A DNA stretch of 64,000 bases from Magnetococcus sp. PR-3 (lineage in GTDB: Bacteria > Pseudomonadota > Magnetococcia > Magnetococcales > Magnetococcaceae), in the NCBI RefSeq assembly GCF_036689865.1, contig NZ_JBAHUQ010000016.1:43338-107337 (forward strand). Reading direction: 5' to 3'. The translations under genes were made by a program, and so were the position numbers. Below the pieces are notes generated by a model. The model had not been told where the DNA came from and ran no database searches. It saw nothing but the letters and a program-made list of their open reading frames with translations. Shown here one piece after another: positions 63,440-64,000 of the stretch. The number at the start of each line of letters is the position of its first letter. The stretch's first letter is position 1.

Positions 63440-64000
63440 TCAGTCAATGACTTCGGCAACCACACCAGCGCCGACGGTACGGCCACCTTCGCGAATGGCG
63501 AAGCGCAGACCTTTTTCCATGGCGATGGGGGCGATCAGTTCAACTTCCATGGTGATGTTATCACCAGGCATAACCATCTCGGTACCCTCAGGCAACTTGA
63601 GAATGCCGGTTACGTCCGTGGTACGGAAGTAGAACTGGGGACGATAGTTCGAGAAGAAGGGTGTATGACGACCGCCCTCTTCTTTGGTCAGAATGTAGGA
63701 TTCTGCCTTAAACTTGGTGTGGGGAGTGATCGACCCAGGCGCAGCCAGAACCTGACCACGCTGGACGTCTTCACGCTTAGTGCCACGCAGCAGCACACCC
63801 ACGTTATCACCAGCTTGACCTTGGTCGAGAAGCTTACGGAACATCTCAACACCGGTGCAGGTGGTGTTCTCAGTATCTTTCAGACCAATGATCTCGATGG
63901 TCTCACCCACCTTAACCATGCCACGCTCAATACGGCCAGTTACAACCGTACCACGACCGGAGATGGTGAACACATCTTCGATTGGCATCAGGAAGGCTTG
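63440..64000 (-). CDS. tuf: Elongation factor Tu, C-terminal part (cut by window edge)
   Basis: EF-Tu carries aminoacyl-tRNA to the ribosome. Only domains 2 and 3 are present (about 187 residues); the frame stays open through base 64000 as QAFL before [58 protein letters not shown] and the closing [16 protein letters not shown] are EF-Tu marks. The GTPase domain lies outside the window. Confidence 0.97.
   Translation of the reverse strand, partial: QAFLMPIEDVFTISGRGTVVTGRIERGMVKVGETIEIIGLKDTENTTCTGVEMFRKLLDQGQAGDNVGVLLRGTKREDVQRGQVLAAPGSITPHTKFKAESYILTKEEGGRHTPFFSNYRPQFYFRTTDVTGILKLPEGTEMVMPGDNITMEVELIAPIAMEKGLRFAIREGGRTVGAGVVAEVID

Overview
The window is a dense stretch of one proteobacterial chromosome. 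The best fit is a Magnetococcus-like (Magnetococcales) organism; this is inferred from gene content and style and was not tested by search. Support comes from the ilvIHC-psd-pssA-leuA cluster, many PAS/histidine kinase/GGDEF-EAL signalling genes, a cytoplasmic NiFe hydrogenase, a multiheme cytochrome, and an S10-spc-alpha ribosomal cluster laid out in beta/gamma style (rpmJ after secY, rpsD before rpoA) rather than in the usual alphaproteobacterial way. Almost all sequence is coding; I see no IS element, prophage, integron or CRISPR array.

Layout. 1-6.0 kb (minus): branched-chain amino acid genes ilvI, ilvH, ilvC, then psd and pssA (phosphatidylethanolamine synthesis), then leuA, which is cut by the window edge. 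6.2-7.5 kb (minus): citrate synthase gltA. 7.8-12.2 kb (plus): a dynamin-like GTPase and a PAS hybrid histidine kinase. 12.5-18.6 kb: a NarL/LuxR response regulator converging on a FIST-PAS-histidine kinase-receiver protein that looks like a NosP-NahK fusion, divergent from an ExaC-like aldehyde dehydrogenase. 18.7-22.2 kb (minus): a periplasmic binding protein with a two-receiver regulator, a Fur-family repressor and an AmmeMemoRadiSam-type radical SAM enzyme. 22.3-28.8 kb (plus): a glycosyltransferase, an Aas-like acyl-activating enzyme with a degenerate acyltransferase half, and a PAS-GGDEF-EAL protein. 28.9-36.6 kb (mostly minus): a WD40 protein, a small helical protein, an RNase D-like exonuclease, a PAS-GGDEF-EAL protein with a dead GGDEF site, an M48 protease and a DUF3095 cyclase-like protein. 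36.8-43.0 kb (minus): a group 3b-type NiFe hydrogenase operon with its maturation protease, then a divergent HypD. 43.2-45.6 kb: a class II glutamine amidotransferase (plus) and a DUF1963 protein (minus). 46.0-48.3 kb (minus): an octaheme tetrathionate-reductase-family cytochrome c with a cytochrome b partner. 48.7 kb: tRNA-Asn, then a SAM hydrolase-like (DUF62) gene. 49.6-64 kb (minus): the ribosomal protein cluster from rplQ back to a partial tuf.

How the parts fit. The 12.5-18.6 kb block resembles the Pseudomonas aeruginosa PA1975-PA1984 neighbourhood (NosP, NahK/ErcS', ErbR-type regulators, ExaC), with the sensor and kinase fused into one chain. The hydrogenase block is complete for a soluble NAD(P)-linked enzyme, but its only maturation genes here are the protease and an atypical HypD. 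The octaheme cytochrome and cytochrome b together predict a quinol-linked respiratory reductase.

Limits. Start codons were chosen from Shine-Dalgarno sites and family length. Promoters, operators and terminators are read by eye. Family calls rest on motifs, not on searches.
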